A DNA stretch of 64,000 nucleotides from Paenibacillus aestuarii. GTDB taxonomy: Bacteria; Bacillota; Bacilli; Paenibacillales; NBRC-103111. The number at the start of each line of letters is the position of its first letter. Positions within the stretch are counted from its first letter, which is position 1. The stretch is from positions 62,001 through 126,000 of the forward strand of contig NZ_JAQFVF010000018.1 of assembly GCF_027789125.1 (NCBI RefSeq), in the 5' to 3' direction. Positions 60,677 to 64,000 of the stretch are shown here, one piece after another. Both the position numbers and the translations under genes were made by a program. The notes under the pieces were generated by a model. That model saw nothing but the letters and a program-made list of their open reading frames with translations, was not told where the DNA came from and ran no database searches.

Positions 60677-61882
60677 TCACTTCGGCTTTGGCTGATAATT
60701 ATAGCCCGGATAGCTGACAACCGGCCATTTGACTTTGCGCAGCGCGTTGATCATCTCCGGACCAACGTTAATATTGCTTTCCACCAATTGCTGCGGTGTG
60801 AGCGCCATCCATTGGTTCAAGGAGACGTCCTCGAAGCGGTTGCTTTTGAACATCTCCAAAAACCACAACGACTCCGTTCCTGTATTTTGGATATAGTGGC
60901 CAAAAGCGAACGGAACATACCCGACATCACCTGCCCGGAAGTCGAACGTGCGCGCTGTATTGTTGCCTGAAAATACCGTCATCCGGCCTTGCCCGGTCAA
61001 ATAATACTGCCATTCGTCATTATTCGGATGCCAATGCAATTCCCTCATCGCGCCGGGCTCGATCTCGACGAGTGCTGCTGCGATCGTCTGCGCGATCGGG
61101 AAATTCGTCGAGTCGGCTATGCGCACGGTCCCGCCAGGCACCTTAATCGGCGGCTGGGCGAGCAAGCGGTGGCTGAAACTGGGTTGAATCGTGCCGTAAG
61201 GGGAATCGACTCTTTGCGTTTCAATCGGACCGGGAACACGATCTTGGTAAATATATACTTGGTCCGGCGGAATCTTCGCAAACGTGCTTTCCGGCACGCC
61301 GAAGTTGGCCGAGAGCACTTCCTTAGGCGTATGCGCAAACCAATCCGACAAAGATAACGTGTTCAGGTCGGAAAAGCTGCCATCGTCGAAAACGAGCAAA
61401 AACTCGCAGCCATCCTTCAGCCCTTGGATGGAATGCGGAATGCCCGGCGGAAAATACCATAGATCGCCAGGGAAAATATCGTCGATAAAGTTGCGCCCGT
61501 AATTATCGACAGATGTAATCCTCGCGCTGCCGACTAACATATAGGCCCATTCCGCCTGCTGATGCCAATGCAGCTCGCGCACGCCGCCTGGTGTCAGGCT
61601 CATGTTGACGCCGGCTAGTGTTGTGGCGATCGGCAGCTCCCGGCTTGTTATTTCCCGCGACCAACCGCCTTCATTTAGCTGCATATGTGTATCTGAGAAG
61701 GAGAAGCGAAGATTAGGCACGAGTCCTTCATCAGTAACGGGAGGGACGAACATGTCAGGGTTCTGCATGTCTCTAAGGACATCACGGGGACCCAGGTCGA
61801 CGTTTCCTGAACCGTCTTTGCGAATCGGCTGAGGAATATGTAAAAGAGGTTCGCTGGGACGTTTGCTTTCCACTTCATTCAC
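60677..61882 (-). CDS. oxdC: bicupin oxalate decarboxylase
   Basis: About 400-residue manganese enzyme converting oxalate to formate and CO2. Cupin 1 has [12 protein letters not shown] (His105, His107, Glu111) and GIPHSI (His150); cupin 2 has [13 protein letters not shown] and FGHYIQNTG. Both metal sites are complete. The lid after FDDGSF reads Ser171-Asp-Leu-Asn174 where the Bacillus enzyme has SENS; the catalytic glutamate is thus an aspartate. GTG start at 61882, or GTG at 61873, which is better spaced from AAAGGG. No signal peptide. Likely role: oxalate degradation or acid resistance. Confidence 0.92.
   Translation of the reverse strand: MNEVESKRPSEPLLHIPQPIRKDGSGNVDLGPRDVLRDMQNPDMFVPPVTDEGLVPNLRFSFSDTHMQLNEGGWSREITSRELPIATTLAGVNMSLTPGGVRELHWHQQAEWAYMLVGSARITSVDNYGRNFIDDIFPGDLWYFPPGIPHSIQGLKDGCEFLLVFDDGSFSDLNTLSLSDWFAHTPKEVLSANFGVPESTFAKIPPDQVYIYQDRVPGPIETQRVDSPYGTIQPSFSHRLLAQPPIKVPGGTVRIADSTNFPIAQTIAAALVEIEPGAMRELHWHPNNDEWQYYLTGQGRMTVFSGNNTARTFDFRAGDVGYVPFAFGHYIQNTGTESLWFLEMFKSNRFEDVSLNQWMALTPQQLVESNINVGPEMINALRKVKWPVVSYPGYNYQPKPK
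61361..61372 (-). other. variant active-site lid of the oxalate decarboxylase
   Basis: Codons TCC-GAC-CTG-AAC (Ser-Asp-Leu-Asn) occupy the place of the Ser-Glu-Asn-Ser lid of characterised OxdC. The flanking GSF and WFAHTPKEV align without gaps. Confidence 0.8.
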
Positions 61883-62211
61883 CCTTTCATCGAAACGATT
61901 TGAAATGATGATCCCTCTACTTTATTCCCTGAACGTTCAAATATGACAAAGATTCAAGCGTGCTGCTGATATTTCAATAATTTGCTGGAAAACAGTAGAA
62001 AGCCCTGTATCCAACGCTGTCTGAAACTGCGTCCTTTGTTTTCTCATGATTTCTTCATTAAACAGTTGTACAGTATAATTATTGGTTTGTGTTCGACAAG
62101 GCGTCTCCCGTGAAAACTTTCTCTTCTCGCTTGTAGGCGACTACCGCGATGTTTATATTCGGCTAGGCATACATTGATCTTAGTCAAATATAATCGGGTG
62201 GTGTGAGATTT
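61883..62211. other. divergent intergenic region
   Basis: No gene in about 330 bases between oxdC and the spore-coat-like gene. TATAAT at 62074-62079 with a weak -35 (TTCTTC, 17-bp gap) and a sigma-E-like -10 CATACATT at 62168-62175 are visible on the plus strand. Confidence 0.4.
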
Positions 62212-63264
62212 GTGAGACATATCGTTGGCGTCTTATTGGATCGGGATACATTCAAAGGACTCCCCAAAGGGAGAACCGGAACAGAGCGTATTCAATTGTA
62301 TAACAAAGCTGCTAAAAAGCTTGGTTTGAAGCTCTTCTATATGTCCTTACATCAGATTGGAAAGACATCCGCGCTCGGTTATACGTATACAGGTCGCTCC
62401 TACAAACTTGTCCGGCGATCCATTCCTCGCGTCACGCATAACCGTTCCATCACATTGTCGCCGTATTTAAAGCGCAAGCTTCAAATGTTATCCCAATCGA
62501 GCATTGTGTTCAATCGGCAGAACCGTTATGATAAACACCGGATTCATAAGCTTTTGGACAAAGAGAGCACACTAAGCAAATACTTGCCGGTTTCAAGCAA
62601 ATATTCGCGTAAGAAACTGCTGAAGGCGATGGATAAATATCCTGCCCTATTCATCAAACCGACCAATAACAGCGTCGGCAACGGCATCATGAAAATAGCG
62701 CGCTCTCAGGATGGCAAGTTTCATTTGCATTGGAAAAAAGGGGATCCTAAACAGGTATCGCGCAAAGCCGCGGCCGCTTTTATCCAAAAAAAAGTAAGTC
62801 ATCAAACCTATATGATTCAAGAGGGAATTCCGTTGGCTACGTATAAGGGCAGGCCTTATGATCTGCGTGTCTCTGTGCAGCGCAGCGCCGGTGGCGCTTG
62901 GCAAGTAACAGGAATCGTCGGCAAAGTCGCCGGGCGCGGTCGGCATGTAACGAATGTCGCCAAGGGTGGCAAAGTGAAAAAAGTGCGTGAGCTGTTCGGG
63001 CATAGCGGTTTTCAACCGGAGAAAATGATTGCGGCCGTGGAGAACGTCTCCTTGTCGATTGCCCGGCATTTGAGCGAGAAGCTTCCGCATCTGGCTGATA
63101 TTGGCTTGGATATGGGGATTGATAAAGAGGGCCGCATCAAGTTTATCGAGATGAACGGGCGGGATCAGCGATATGCCTTTCGCAAGGCCAAAATGAATGA
63201 AACGTTTTACCGTTCGTATGAGAACCCGCTCAAATACGCCAAGTTTTTATTAAATAAACGATAA
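62212..63264 (+). CDS. YheC/YheD-family spore-coat-associated ATP-grasp protein
   Basis: About 350-residue ATP-grasp protein of the group known as endospore coat-associated. Typical parts are GVLLDRDTFKGLP at the start, YPALFIKPTNNSVGNGIMKI (ATP-binding lysine and loop), YDLRVSVQR and LDMGIDKEGRIKFIEMNGRD, the last holding metal ligands. GTG at 62212 is favoured because GGTGGTG lies seven bases before it; GTG at 62203 is possible. The reaction is probably ligation of an amino acid or peptide, but no product is known. The sigma-E-like box upstream fits sporulation expression. Confidence 0.85.
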   Translation: MRHIVGVLLDRDTFKGLPKGRTGTERIQLYNKAAKKLGLKLFYMSLHQIGKTSALGYTYTGRSYKLVRRSIPRVTHNRSITLSPYLKRKLQMLSQSSIVFNRQNRYDKHRIHKLLDKESTLSKYLPVSSKYSRKKLLKAMDKYPALFIKPTNNSVGNGIMKIARSQDGKFHLHWKKGDPKQVSRKAAAAFIQKKVSHQTYMIQEGIPLATYKGRPYDLRVSVQRSAGGAWQVTGIVGKVAGRGRHVTNVAKGGKVKKVRELFGHSGFQPEKMIAAVENVSLSIARHLSEKLPHLADIGLDMGIDKEGRIKFIEMNGRDQRYAFRKAKMNETFYRSYENPLKYAKFLLNKR

Positions 63265-63337
63265 AATGGCCATGACCAAGCTCCCGCGGTTGCCTTCGTT
63301 GCTGCTGGAGTTTGGGGAATCATGGGGAAGGAATAAC

Positions 63338-64000
63338 ATGAAGCGAATCTTAGTCATTGAGGATGAGAAAAGCTTGGCCCGTTTCATTCAGCTGGAATTG
63401 GAACATGAGATATTTTATGTAGAAACGGCTTATGACGGGCGGAGCGGATTGGATCTTGCCCTGCAGCAGGAGTGGGATATGATCTTGCTCGATATCATGC
63501 TGCCTTTTGTAAGTGGTATAGAAGTATGCCGGCAAATTCGCCAGCAGAAGAAAACGCCCGTGATCATGCTTACTGCCAGAGACACAGTAACAGATCGGGT
63601 GTCAGGGTTAGATAGTGGCGCCGATGACTACATACCCAAGCCGTTTGCCATTGAAGAGCTGCTGGCCCGAATGAGGGCGCTATTCCGCCGGGTGGATATG
63701 CAGGATACGAGCCCTCAGCCTCACCAGACGCTTGCGTTTCGCCATCTCAAGGTGGATGTTGATGCCCGCGTCGTTCATAAGGGGAATCAACTCGTTGATT
63801 TAACGAAGCGGGAGTTCGACCTGCTGGTGATGTTTATGAGAAATCCCAACCTGGTGTTGACAAGGGATATGCTGTTGGATCAGGTGTGGGGCTATGATTC
63901 GTTGGTGGAGACGAATGTAGTGGATGTGTATGTGCGCTATTTAAGAAATAAATTGGACGAGCCTGGAGCCGACAGCTTTATTCAAACGATGCGCGGGATC
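63338..64000 (+). CDS. OmpR-family response regulator (cut by window end)
   Basis: Open from ATG 63338 (after GGAAGGAAT) to the last base, 221 codons so far. The receiver starts KRILVIEDEKS, has the phospho-acceptor in MILLDIMLP (about Asp51), TARD and the lysine in YIPKPF. The winged helix ends at TNVVDVYVRYLRNKL and TMRGI, so only the last few residues are missing. The style resembles ArlR/YkoG regulators. A sensor kinase gene is expected just beyond the edge. Confidence 0.93.
   Translation, partial: MKRILVIEDEKSLARFIQLELEHEIFYVETAYDGRSGLDLALQQEWDMILLDIMLPFVSGIEVCRQIRQQKKTPVIMLTARDTVTDRVSGLDSGADDYIPKPFAIEELLARMRALFRRVDMQDTSPQPHQTLAFRHLKVDVDARVVHKGNQLVDLTKREFDLLVMFMRNPNLVLTRDMLLDQVWGYDSLVETNVVDVYVRYLRNKLDEPGADSFIQTMRGI

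Overview
The window is chromosomal DNA of a low-to-mid GC, spore-forming Firmicute, most likely Paenibacillus or a close relative. The clues are AGGAGG-type ribosome binding sites, GTG/TTG starts, a YheC/YheD-type spore-coat ATP-grasp protein, several CUT1 sugar ABC importers paired with large membrane-bound AraC-type (YesN/YtdP-like) regulators, LytS/LytT, and a CcpA-type cre site. No rRNA, tRNA, CRISPR array, insertion sequence or prophage was seen. The only clear decay is around 41.4-43.1 kb.

Layout. 0-4.1 kb: a hybrid histidine kinase with a 5TM-LYT input domain, overlapping an OmpR-type regulator. 4.2-8.4 kb: an old-yellow-enzyme ene-reductase, a zinc-free MDR oxidoreductase and a phenylalanine-hydroxylase-type enzyme. 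8.4-9.1 kb has no gene. 9.1-11.2 kb: a two-gene ABC-2 exporter. 11.5-13.8 kb: a small protein, a LysR regulator and a methylenetetrahydrofolate-reductase-like protein, with a MET-box-like palindrome in front of the last. 13.9-20.5 kb: housekeeping and hypothetical genes (LURP-one-like, class I aldolase, Dabb, DUF402, sulfatase, a 49-residue protein, a multi-TM PDZ/Lon-type protease).

20.6-33 kb is a carbohydrate island. Its first part holds a nucleoside hydrolase, a ROK repressor, a sister ROK protein without HTH, glucosamine-6-phosphate deaminase and a GH4 glycosidase. Its second part holds a divergent GntR/UTRA regulator facing PfkB kinase, a second GH4 enzyme and a complete CUT1 ABC importer. 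33-34.2 kb: an M23 peptidoglycan hydrolase. 34.4-39.2 kb: LytS, LytT, a CstA-type transporter and a YbdD/YjiX-like small protein, with a cre site between lytT and cstA; this looks like a pyruvate-type uptake module under two-component and catabolite control. 39.5-41.4 kb: two aldo/keto reductases. 41.5-43.0 kb: a leader peptide with two terminators, then a frameshifted ABC-ATPase-domain pseudogene. 43.1 kb: an isochorismatase-family hydrolase.

43.9-59.6 kb holds two parallel LplABC-like import clusters, each with a 760-770 residue membrane AraC regulator, two permeases and a lipoprotein binding protein. The first ends in a double-GNAT protein; the second in an amidohydrolase and a small Rieske protein. 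HIT and Dabb genes lie between them. 59.7-64 kb: a sugar-phosphate isomerase-like TIM barrel, a bicupin oxalate decarboxylase with an unusual active-site lid, the spore-coat ATP-grasp protein and an OmpR regulator cut by the window edge.

The general picture is a saprophytic or plant-associated bacterium importing oligosaccharides and related compounds through many small, separately regulated modules. All functions are inferred from sequence recognition without database searches.
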